Shown here in pieces: positions 1-5,609 of a DNA stretch of 15,040 nucleotides (positions are counted from its first letter, which is position 1; every line of letters begins with the position of its first letter). The stretch covers positions 1-15,040 of the forward strand of contig CAYPIB010000071.1 of the NCBI GenBank assembly GCA_964410675.1. Direction: 5' to 3'. The notes beneath the pieces are model-generated. The model was not told the DNA's origin. It searched no databases and saw nothing but the letters and a program-made list of their open reading frames with translations. Position numbers and translations under genes: made by a program. The stretch is from RGIG3040 sp964410675. Lineage in GTDB: Bacteria; Bacillota; Clostridia; Lachnospirales; Lachnospiraceae.

Positions 1-857
1 ATTCTTGTCTCATAATCTGGAGCTTTAATATCCGCAAGAAGGCCGCACTCAAAACGCGAACGAAATCGTTCATCTAATATTTCCATTTCTTTTGGGGGCT
101 TGTCAGAAGAGAGAATAATCTGTTTTCCCGCCATATAAAGAGCATTAAAGGTATGGAAAAATTCTTCCTGTGTACTTTCCTTTCCTATTATAAACTGTAC
201 ATCATCAAGTAATAGGACATCTACTGTTCTGTATTTCTCGCGCAGCCTCGTCATTTTCTCTGCTGCATTACCACTTCGGATCGATTCAATCACTTCGTTT
301 GTAAAAATCTCACTGTTCACATAAATTATTTTTGCCGAAGGGTTTTGTTCTAATATAAAGTGGCCGATAGAATGCATCAGGTGAGTTTTACCAAGCCCCG
401 GTCCTCCGTATAGAAAGAGGGGATTGTATACTTCACCGGGTGATTCTGCAACTGCAAGCGCTGCCGAATGTGCAAACTTATTATTATTGCCTACCACAAA
501 GGTATCAAATCTGTATTTAGAATTGAGATTGGCATTATCGGCATTAATATTGTAGATATTACTTTTTTCTTCTAATTCATTTGGATGCTCCACATCTTTC
601 TCCAGTACAAACGAGACTCCAAATTCATGATTAAACATTTCTGATATTGATACTTGAAAGTAATTTTTATACTTATTTGAAATATAGTTAAGTGCGTGTG
701 CCTGATCAGAAGGAATTAATATGGTAATAATATCATTTTCAACTTCATGCATTTTTAAAGGACTTATCCACGTAGTATAAGATATATCAGATAAATCGTA
801 TTCTTTTTTTATTGTTTCTTTAATATGTTCCCATTTTTGTTTTATTTCTTCATTCAT
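1..857 (-). CDS. dnaA: Chromosomal replication initiator protein DnaA (N-terminal part, cut by window edge)
   Basis: DnaA is the AAA+ ATPase that binds DnaA boxes at oriC, melts the duplex and loads the replicative helicase. The gene reads leftwards from ATG 857-855. About 285 codons are visible and the rest, including the DNA-binding domain IV, lies beyond position 1. Domain I is recognisable near residues 1-80 (TWISPLKMHEVEN). After a short linker the AAA+ core shows Walker A GGPGLGKTH with its lysine at residue 157, Walker B LLLDDVQF with aspartates at 218-219, and LDERFRSRF near the edge, the conserved region with the arginine-finger type residues. An AGGAG ribosome binding site lies at about 862-868, a few bases upstream of the start. 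The gene is divergent from rpmH, with the origin between them, as in most Firmicutes. The AAA+ motifs make identification certain; only the C-terminus is unseen. Confidence 0.98.
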   Translation of the reverse strand, partial: MNEEIKQKWEHIKETIKKEYDLSDISYTTWISPLKMHEVENDIITILIPSDQAHALNYISNKYKNYFQVSISEMFNHEFGVSFVLEKDVEHPNELEEKSNIYNINADNANLNSKYRFDTFVVGNNNKFAHSAALAVAESPGEVYNPLFLYGGPGLGKTHLMHSIGHFILEQNPSAKIIYVNSEIFTNEVIESIRSGNAAEKMTRLREKYRTVDVLLLDDVQFIIGKESTQEEFFHTFNALYMAGKQIILSSDKPPKEMEILDERFRSRFECGLLADIKAPDYETR

Positions 858-890
858 ATTCTACTCCTAATTAATCTTCACACTTATTAT

Positions 891-919
891 ATCTTAAACT
901 AAAAGAGGTAAAATTTCAA
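891..919 (-). promoter_or_regulatory. Candidate dnaA promoter
   Basis: Read on the minus strand there is TTGAAA (919-914), a 17-base spacer and TAAGAT (896-891), matching the sigma-A consensus at 5/6 and 4/6 positions. A TATAAT at 891-886 overlaps it but lies 22 bases from the same -35 box. The DnaA boxes lie 70-215 bases upstream, so autoregulation by DnaA is possible. The call rests on base matching only. Confidence 0.38.
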
Positions 920-992
920 ATGCTATTTATTTAATAGATCACATACTGAATTATTTTTATTAGTTTACATAGTAACAATTTTAAATACCAAT

Positions 993-1001
993 TGTGTATA
1001 A
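993..1001 (-). promoter_or_regulatory. DnaA box (TTATACACA on minus strand)
   Basis: TGTGTATAA on the plus strand is an exact match to TTATNCACA when read on the minus strand. It is the leftmost box of the cluster, the one closest to dnaA. Confidence 0.75.
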
Positions 1002-1058
1002 CTTAAAAATTAAATCCACATGAATTTTAGCAAAAAATCAAAATATTCAAGTAAAAAA

Positions 1059-1067
1059 TGTGGATAA
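1059..1067 (-). promoter_or_regulatory. DnaA box, perfect consensus TTATCCACA
   Basis: TGTGGATAA on the plus strand is the complement of the perfect high-affinity box TTATCCACA. It is half of a 12-bp inverted repeat with the box at 1086-1094. Confidence 0.88.
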
Positions 1068-1074
1068 AATCGAG

Positions 1075-1083
1075 TTATACACA
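1075..1083 (+). promoter_or_regulatory. DnaA box (TTATACACA)
   Basis: This is an exact TTATNCACA match on the plus strand, 7 bases from the perfect box at 1059-1067 and pointing the opposite way. Confidence 0.82.
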
Positions 1084-1085
1084 AT

Positions 1086-1094
1086 GTATCCACA
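1086..1094 (+). promoter_or_regulatory. DnaA box, one mismatch (GTATCCACA)
   Basis: It differs from TTATCCACA only at the first base. It is 2 bases from the preceding box and in the same orientation, so the two would be bound side by side. Confidence 0.65.
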
Positions 1095-1097
1095 TTT

Positions 1098-1106
1098 TGT
1101 GGATAT
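1098..1106 (-). promoter_or_regulatory. DnaA box, one mismatch (ATATCCACA on minus strand)
   Basis: TGTGGATAT differs from the perfect box at one position. With the box at 1086-1094 it forms a short palindrome (ATCCACA TTT TGTGGAT). It lies at the edge of the AT-rich tract, the position expected for a box that directs unwinding. Confidence 0.65.
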
Positions 1107-1249
1107 AATTATGTAAATTAAAAGTAAAATAAGAGATCTACATATGGTATAAATGATAATTTGAAAATAACTATATATAGTATAAAAAAATATTATAATT
1201 TTTTAAAATTTTTTCAAATTTAATAAATTAATAAAAACCCTGATTTTAC

Positions 1250-1278
1250 TTGACTTGTACGATAATATTTTATATAAT
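1250..1278 (+). promoter_or_regulatory. Strong sigma-A promoter of rpmH operon
   Basis: TTGACT (1250-1255), exactly 17 bases, then a perfect TATAAT (1273-1278). Predicted transcription starts near 1285, giving a leader of about 37 bases before the rpmH start, with the AAAGGAGGTG ribosome binding site inside it. This is the best promoter match in the window, as expected for a ribosomal protein gene. Confidence 0.85.
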
Positions 1279-1321
1279 TGTAACGATTGTTTTCCACTAT
1301 TGTAAAGGAGGTGTGTTTAAT

Positions 1322-1456
1322 ATGAAAATGACATTTCAGCCAAAGAAAAGAAAAAGAGCAAGAGTTCATGGCTTTAGAGCAAGAATGAGTACTCCGGGAG
1401 GAAGAAAGGTTTTAGCTGCCAGAAGAGCAAAAGGAAGAAAGAGATTATCAGCATAA
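1322..1456 (+). CDS. rpmH: 50S ribosomal protein L34
   Basis: L34 is a small, very basic protein of the large ribosomal subunit. The product is 44 residues, the usual family length, starting MKMTFQPKKRKRARVHGFRA and ending GRKRLSA, with the conserved FQP, HGFRARM and GRKVLAARRAKGR blocks. The reading frame stays open upstream to a TTG at 1250, but that TTG is part of the -35 promoter box. ATG 1322 is the true start because an almost perfect AAAGGAGGTG (1304-1313) sits 8 bases before it and the protein begins like every L34. It is the first gene of the rpmH-rnpA-yidD-yidC-jag cluster. Its stop codon lies within a hairpin that could reduce read-through into rnpA. Confidence 0.98.
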   Translation: MKMTFQPKKRKRARVHGFRARMSTPGGRKVLAARRAKGRKRLSA

Positions 1457-1480
1457 GCCGCAGTAATGTGGCTTATTTTT
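1453..1480 (+). terminator. Stem-loop with T-tract between rpmH and rnpA (partial terminator/attenuator)
   Basis: ATAAGCCGC (1453-1461) pairs with GTGGCTTAT (1468-1476), 9 bp with one G-U, around a 6-base loop, followed by TTTTT (1476-1480). The stem includes the rpmH stop codon. Because rnpA follows 19 bases later without a clear promoter of its own, it is more likely an attenuator or an mRNA 3'-end stabiliser that lets rpmH be expressed more than rnpA than a full terminator. Confidence 0.55.
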
Positions 1481-1498
1481 CTCTGATGGAAATTTGAT

Positions 1499-1840
1499 AT
1501 GAAATTTACTGAGTCTTTAAGAAAAAATAGAGAGTTCCAGTTAGTATATAAAATAGGCAAATCCTATGCCAATAAATATTTAGTAATGTATATTGTGGAA
1601 AATAATACAGAAAAAAACTATCTGGGAATATCAGTAAGTAAAAAAGTGGGTAACAGCATCGTAAGACATCGAGTGAAAAGACTGATCCACGAAAGTTACA
1701 GACTGCATGAGGATATATTTAATAGTAGTTTAAATATTGTAGTCATAGCAAGAAACAGTGCTGCTTCAATGAGTTATAAAGAAGCAAAAAGCGCATTATT
1801 ACATCTTTCGAAGCTTCATGGCATTATAAAGGAAGCTTAA
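1499..1840 (+). CDS. rnpA: Ribonuclease P protein component
   Basis: RnpA is the protein cofactor of RNase P, which removes 5' leaders from precursor tRNAs; it binds the leader and the RNase P RNA. The product is 113 residues, normal for the family. It has the basic N-terminus (MKFTESLRKNREFQLVYKIG), the YLGISVSKKVGNSIVRHRVK core and the RLIHESYR helix. The family RNR motif is present as R56-H57-R58, with histidine in place of asparagine. The start at 1499 has only a weak GGA ribosome binding site at 1488-1490, so translation may partly depend on the upstream gene. It is the second gene of the rpmH operon, and yidD starts 1 base after its stop. Confidence 0.95.
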   Translation: MKFTESLRKNREFQLVYKIGKSYANKYLVMYIVENNTEKNYLGISVSKKVGNSIVRHRVKRLIHESYRLHEDIFNSSLNIVVIARNSAASMSYKEAKSALLHLSKLHGIIKEA

Positions 1841-1841
1841 T

Positions 1842-2066
1842 TTGATAATTGATATGATAAAAAGACTTTTCATTATTTTAATTAAATTATATAGAAAATA
1901 TTTATCTCCACTTAAGCGGACAAGATGTCCATATATTCCAACCTGCTCTCAATATGGTTTAGAAGCAATTGAAAAATACGGAGCTTTAAAAGGTGGTTTA
2001 TTAGCTGCATGGAGAATATTGAGATGTAATCCTTTTTCAAGCGGGGGATATGATCCCGTACCTTAA
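1842..2066 (+). CDS. yidD: Membrane protein insertion efficiency factor YidD
   Basis: YidD is a small membrane-associated protein encoded between rnpA and yidC in most bacteria; it assists YidC/Sec-dependent membrane insertion, and its mechanism is not settled. The product is about 70-74 residues. It shows an amphipathic N-terminus (IKRLFIILIKLYRKYLSPL), then the family core CPYIPTCSQYGLEAIEKYG, GGLLAAWRILRCNPF and the C-terminal GGYDPVP, with cysteines at CPY, TCS and RCN. Two starts are possible. TTG 1842 has AAGGAAG (1829-1835) 6 bases upstream. ATG 1854 matches the usual N-terminus but is 18 bases from that site. I chose the TTG on ribosome binding site spacing. Either start leaves translation close behind the rnpA stop. 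Confidence 0.93.
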   Translation: MIIDMIKRLFIILIKLYRKYLSPLKRTRCPYIPTCSQYGLEAIEKYGALKGGLLAAWRILRCNPFSSGGYDPVP

Positions 2067-2111
2067 ATTTATATGTAATTTTGTTGTGATAAGCAGCAAG
2101 AGGAGGACTTT

Positions 2112-3395
2112 ATGCAAGTTATTTTAACGCAAAGTGCCGGATTTTTGAAACCAGTATATTATTTACTGGGAATGTTGATGAACGGCATCTTTACGATACT
2201 AGAAAAAATAGGTATCCCCAGTATTGGTTTGGCAATTATTGTCTTTACTTTGGTAATTTATTTATGTTTATTACCTTTAACGATTAAACAACAAAAATTT
2301 TCAAAATTATCATCTAAAATGAATCCTGAATTACAGGCAATTCAAAAGAAGTATAAAGATAAAAAAGATAATGATTCCATGATGAAGATGAATGAAGAGA
2401 CAAAAGCTCTTTATGCTAAATATGGTGTTTCGCAAACAGGAACTTGTTTACCAATGTTGATTCAGCTTCCTATTATGTGGTGTCTATATCGTATTATTTA
2501 TAATATGCCTGCTTATGTACCAAATATTAAGCAAGTTTTTACAGGTTTGGTTACAAAGCTTTCTACTTTAAGCGGATCTACTGAATTTTTGCAGACATTT
2601 AAAAATGCTTCTTATTTTGCAAAGCAATTTAAAAGTGAAGAATTTGTTGCCGGAAGCGAAGTTATGAAAAATACATTTATCGATGTATTAAATAAGGCTT
2701 CAACTGCTGAATGGATGTCTTTAAAAGATAAGTTTCCGGAATTAGGCAGTGATATTATGACAGCTTTTGAAAAATTAGGTAGTTATAATAATTTTTTAGG
2801 ATTAAATATTGCTAACTCTCCTTCTTTTACGGTAAAGCAGTCTTTAGAAAGTCAGAATTATATTTTGTTAGTTGCTGCATTATTAGTACCGGTTTTATCT
2901 GCCCTGACACAGTGGATTAACTATAAGTTAATGCCGCAGCAGCAGCAGGATCCAAAAGCTGAGCCTAACCCAATGATGCAGTCTATGAAAACAATGAATT
3001 ATACAATGCCTATTTTTTCTGCATTTATGTGTTATGGATTACCGGCTGGTATGGGTCTTTATTGGATTACCGGTTCTGTCATTAGAAGTATTCAGCAGAT
3101 TCTAATCAATAAACATATTGATAAAATGGATATTGATGAAATGGTTAAGAAAAATGTTAAAAAAATTGAAGAAAAAGAGAAGTTTGTAGTAAGACATAAT
3201 GCGAATGCTGCTTCTGCTACGATAACAAGCAGAGCGCATAAGAATACAAAATCAATTTCTTCAGTTGAATATGTTCCGCCGGTAGTTGAGCAAAAACCAG
3301 TAGAGACAAAAAAGAATAAGAAGTCAAAAGAACCTCTAGGCAGTATTGCCTCAAAGGCTGCTAAGGTAAAACAGTTTAACGAAAAGAATAATTAA
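2112..3395 (+). CDS. yidC: YidC/Oxa1/SpoIIIJ family membrane protein insertase
   Basis: YidC inserts and folds membrane proteins, alone or with SecYEG. The product is 427 residues with no lipoprotein signal. Hydrophobic segments are near residues 36-55 (SIGLAIIVFTLVIYLCLLPL), 112-131 (LPMLIQLPIMWCLYRIIYN), 250-272 and 297-330. The family cytoplasmic hairpin lies between the first two (IKQQKFSKLSSKMNPELQAIQKKYK). A long polar stretch, about 135-245, separates the second and third. The tail from 338 on is lysine-rich, a feature thought to aid ribosome binding. The groove position that is arginine in B. subtilis SpoIIIJ aligns by eye with Tyr50; an arginine occurs instead at 127 in the second membrane segment. 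An AGGAGG (2101-2106) lies 5 bases before the ATG. Position between yidD and jag is canonical. Confidence 0.96.
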   Translation: MQVILTQSAGFLKPVYYLLGMLMNGIFTILEKIGIPSIGLAIIVFTLVIYLCLLPLTIKQQKFSKLSSKMNPELQAIQKKYKDKKDNDSMMKMNEETKALYAKYGVSQTGTCLPMLIQLPIMWCLYRIIYNMPAYVPNIKQVFTGLVTKLSTLSGSTEFLQTFKNASYFAKQFKSEEFVAGSEVMKNTFIDVLNKASTAEWMSLKDKFPELGSDIMTAFEKLGSYNNFLGLNIANSPSFTVKQSLESQNYILLVAALLVPVLSALTQWINYKLMPQQQQDPKAEPNPMMQSMKTMNYTMPIFSAFMCYGLPAGMGLYWITGSVIRSIQQILINKHIDKMDIDEMVKKNVKKIEEKEKFVVRHNANAASATITSRAHKNTKSISSVEYVPPVVEQKPVETKKNKKSKEPLGSIASKAAKVKQFNEKNN

Positions 3396-3423
3396 TTTTT
3401 TATTTCAATAGGGGGTAATTAAA

Positions 3424-4056
3424 ATGGATTTTATTGAAATTTCTGCTAAAACAGTAAGTGATGCAATTACTGAAGCATGTAAACGATTATCAGTTCCAAG
3501 TGAAAGTCTTGAGTACGAAGTAATTAGTGAAGGTTCAAACGGATTTTTAGGTATTGGATCAAAGCCTGCTGTAATAAAAGCAAAAGAAAAAGTATTGGAA
3601 ATTACTACAGAAGATAAAGCAAAACAATTTTTAAAAGAAGTATTTGCTGCGATGAAGTTAACAGTAGTAGTTACGACAAAATATAATGAAGTAGAAAAGA
3701 ATTTAGATATTGATTTAGCTGGGGATGATATGGGAGTTTTAATTGGAAAAAGAGGACAAACTCTTGATTCCCTGCAGTACTTAGTATCACTTGTTGTTAA
3801 TAAAGGTTCAGAAGACTATATTAGAGTAAAAGTAGACACTGAAAATTATCGTCAGAGAAGAAAAGAAACATTGGAAAATCTAGCAAAAAACATTGCTTTT
3901 AAAGTTAAGAGGACAAAAAGAATGGTTTCTCTTGAACCGATGAATCCATATGAAAGAAGAATTATTCACTCTGCTTTACAAAACGACAAATATGTAACAA
4001 CTCACAGTGAAGGTGAAGAACCATTTAGAAGAGTTATTGTTACGTTAAAAAGATAG
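3424..4056 (+). CDS. jag: RNA-binding protein Jag/KhpB (EloR)
   Basis: Jag (KhpB/EloR) is a cytoplasmic RNA-binding protein that, in streptococci, pairs with KhpA and controls cell elongation and small-RNA regulation. The product is 210 residues with three domains in order. The Jag-N domain is at about 1-52 (MDFIEISAKTVSDAITEACK, GFLGIGSKPAVI). A type II KH domain lies around 75-140 with its GxxG loop GKRG at 108-111. A C-terminal R3H domain has R178-xxx-H182 (ERRIIHSAL) and ends FRRVIVTLKR. GGGGG at 3411-3415 serves as the ribosome binding site. It is the last gene of the rpmH cluster and is followed within 18 bases by a strong terminator. Confidence 0.95.
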   Translation: MDFIEISAKTVSDAITEACKRLSVPSESLEYEVISEGSNGFLGIGSKPAVIKAKEKVLEITTEDKAKQFLKEVFAAMKLTVVVTTKYNEVEKNLDIDLAGDDMGVLIGKRGQTLDSLQYLVSLVVNKGSEDYIRVKVDTENYRQRRKETLENLAKNIAFKVKRTKRMVSLEPMNPYERRIIHSALQNDKYVTTHSEGEEPFRRVIVTLKR

Positions 4057-4073
4057 TGATAAAAAGTAAGTAT

Positions 4074-4104
4074 AAAAACCGGTATCAAATCGATGCCGGT
4101 TTTT
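4074..4104 (+). terminator. Intrinsic terminator after jag
   Basis: AAAAACCGGTATC (4074-4086) pairs with GATGCCGGTTTTT (4092-4104), 13 bp with one G-U, around a 5-base loop. The symmetric A and T flanks would allow it to work on both strands. It separates the rpmH-jag unit from mnmE. Confidence 0.88.
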
Positions 4105-4124
4105 AAGTTTACTTATATTATAAA

Positions 4125-4153
4125 TTGTTTTATGATGTTTATAGATTTATAAT
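4125..4153 (+). promoter_or_regulatory. Candidate mnmE promoter
   Basis: TTGTTT (4125-4130), 17 bases and a perfect TATAAT (4148-4153) lie just after the jag terminator and 21 bases before the mnmE start. The -35 matches only 3/6, but the position makes a promoter here likely. The leader would be about 14 bases and consist mainly of the ribosome binding site. Confidence 0.5.
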
Positions 4154-4173
4154 AATTTTAAATGGAGATTAAA

Positions 4174-5580
4174 ATGAAAACAGATACAATAGCGGCAATT
4201 GCTACCGGTATGACGAATTCAGGAATCGGAATTGTACGTGTCAGCGGACCGGAAGCAATTTTGATTGTAAATAAAATATATTTTTCTAAACAATCAAAGG
4301 ATGAAAATTTAACATCTCAAAGAAAATTAATTGATTTTAAAAGTCATACGATTCATTATGGTTTTATCTATGATGATGATTTTTTAGTCGATGAAGTAAT
4401 GGTATCTGTTATGAAGGCTCCGCACAGCTTTACAATGGAGGATACTGTTGAAATAAATTGTCACGGCGGAATTCTTGTTATGAATAGAATTCTTGAAACT
4501 CTCATTAAAAATGGTGCCAGAGTTGCAGAGGCAGGAGAGTTTACAAAAAGAGCTTTTTTAAACGGCAGAATTGATTTATCAAAAGCAGAAGCGGTTATTG
4601 ACATTATTCATTCTAAAAGTGAGTATGCCCTACAGAGTTCCGTGATGCAGTTAAAGGGCTCGATATCTGAGATTGTAAAAAAAATGCGATCAGAAATCAT
4701 TTATGAAATAGCGTTTATAGAGTCCGCTTTAGATGATCCGGAGCATATATCATTAGATGGTTATCCGGAAAAATTATCTACAAAAATAAACAGTTTATTA
4801 GCAGAAATTGAAACATTAATACAATCTTCTAAAAATGGAAAAATGTTAAAAGAAGGAATTAATACAGTTATTTTAGGAAAACCAAATGCCGGAAAATCTT
4901 CTTTATTAAATATACTAGTCGGGGAAGAAAGAGCGATTGTTACGAATGTAGCTGGAACAACCCGGGATATTTTAGAAGAAACAATTACTTTGCAAGGTAT
5001 TGTTTTGAATATGATAGATACTGCCGGTATTCGTAATACCGAAGATGTTGTTGAAAAAATAGGGGTAGAGCGTGCTAAAAAATATGCTATGGATGCAGAT
5101 TTAATTTTATATGTTGTGGACAGCTCTGTTCCTTTAGACGAATCTGATGAAGATATTTTATCATTAATTAAAGATAAAAATACAATTGTTTTGCTTAATA
5201 AATCTGATTTAAAGCAAGTAGTAACTGATCAGCTTTTAGCAGATAAGTTAGTAAGCACTAATTTAAAAATAATTAAAACGTCTGCAAAAGAAAATATCGG
5301 AATTGATAAATTTGAAAATACCATTAAGGATATGTTTTTTGAAGGAAATCTATCTTTTAATGATGAAATTTATATAACAAATATGCGTCATAAAGAAGCG
5401 CTTATGGATACAAGGGATTCTTTAATTATGGTAAGAAAAAGTTTAGAAGATAATATGCCGGAGGATTTTTATTCGATTGATTTAATGAGTGCTTATGCTT
5501 CTCTTGGATATATTGTCGGAGAGGAAGTTTCAGAGGATTTGGTCAATGAAATTTTCTCAAAATTTTGTATGGGTAAATAA
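4174..5580 (+). CDS. mnmE: tRNA uridine-5-carboxymethylaminomethyl(34) synthesis GTPase MnmE
   Basis: MnmE (TrmE) works with MnmG to modify the wobble uridine 34 of certain tRNAs, using a tetrahydrofolate one-carbon unit, FAD and GTP. The product is 468 residues. The N-terminal folate-binding domain starts DTIAAIATGMTNSGIGIVRVSG and includes VEINCHGG and AEAGEFTKRAFLNGRIDL. The inserted G domain has the P-loop GKPNAGKS at 235-242, GTTRD, DTAGIR and NKSD. The C-terminus ends FCMGK, the CxGK motif whose cysteine (465) is conserved. An ATG at 4162 is in frame, but its own bases form the GGAG (4164-4167) that serves ATG 4174, and MKTDTIAAIAT is the standard start. mnmG follows 29 bases later. Confidence 0.97.
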   Translation: MKTDTIAAIATGMTNSGIGIVRVSGPEAILIVNKIYFSKQSKDENLTSQRKLIDFKSHTIHYGFIYDDDFLVDEVMVSVMKAPHSFTMEDTVEINCHGGILVMNRILETLIKNGARVAEAGEFTKRAFLNGRIDLSKAEAVIDIIHSKSEYALQSSVMQLKGSISEIVKKMRSEIIYEIAFIESALDDPEHISLDGYPEKLSTKINSLLAEIETLIQSSKNGKMLKEGINTVILGKPNAGKSSLLNILVGEERAIVTNVAGTTRDILEETITLQGIVLNMIDTAGIRNTEDVVEKIGVERAKKYAMDADLILYVVDSSVPLDESDEDILSLIKDKNTIVLLNKSDLKQVVTDQLLADKLVSTNLKIIKTSAKENIGIDKFENTIKDMFFEGNLSFNDEIYITNMRHKEALMDTRDSLIMVRKSLEDNMPEDFYSIDLMSAYASLGYIVGEEVSEDLVNEIFSKFCMGK

Positions 5581-5609
5581 ATAGATTAATAGATTTGAGG
5601 AGACAAAAG

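Larger units (their letters stand above)
858..1249. other. oriC: Replication origin region (oriC), dnaA-rpmH intergenic part
   Basis: This gene-free stretch between divergent dnaA and rpmH has the two parts expected of an origin. Five DnaA boxes (TTATNCACA or one mismatch) lie between 993 and 1106, in mixed orientation. To their right is a very AT-rich tract: line 1141-1200 has only about 7 G/C in 60 bases, and 1201-1230 has a single one. The tract could serve as the unwinding element. The box at 1059-1067 and the one at 1086-1094 sit in a 12-bp inverted repeat (1055-1066 against 1087-1098). An AGATCT hexamer at 1134-1139 resembles the ATP-DnaA 6-mer of E. coli, but may be chance. In Bacillus subtilis the origin is bipartite, with boxes on both sides of dnaA; the dnaA-dnaN gap, outside this window, may hold the other half and the actual melting site. 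Confidence 0.85.

Noticed and set aside
764..772. DnaA-box-like TTATCCACG
   Set aside because: It lies in dnaA codons for the conserved TWIS segment and has a last-base mismatch, so it is explained by coding.
1012..1020. AAATCCACA as a sixth DnaA box
   Set aside because: Two mismatches to the consensus; too weak to call although it lies in the cluster.
1250..1321. 24-residue N-terminal extension of L34
   Set aside because: The TTG start is the -35 promoter box, and the family always begins at the MKMTFQP methionine with its own ribosome binding site.
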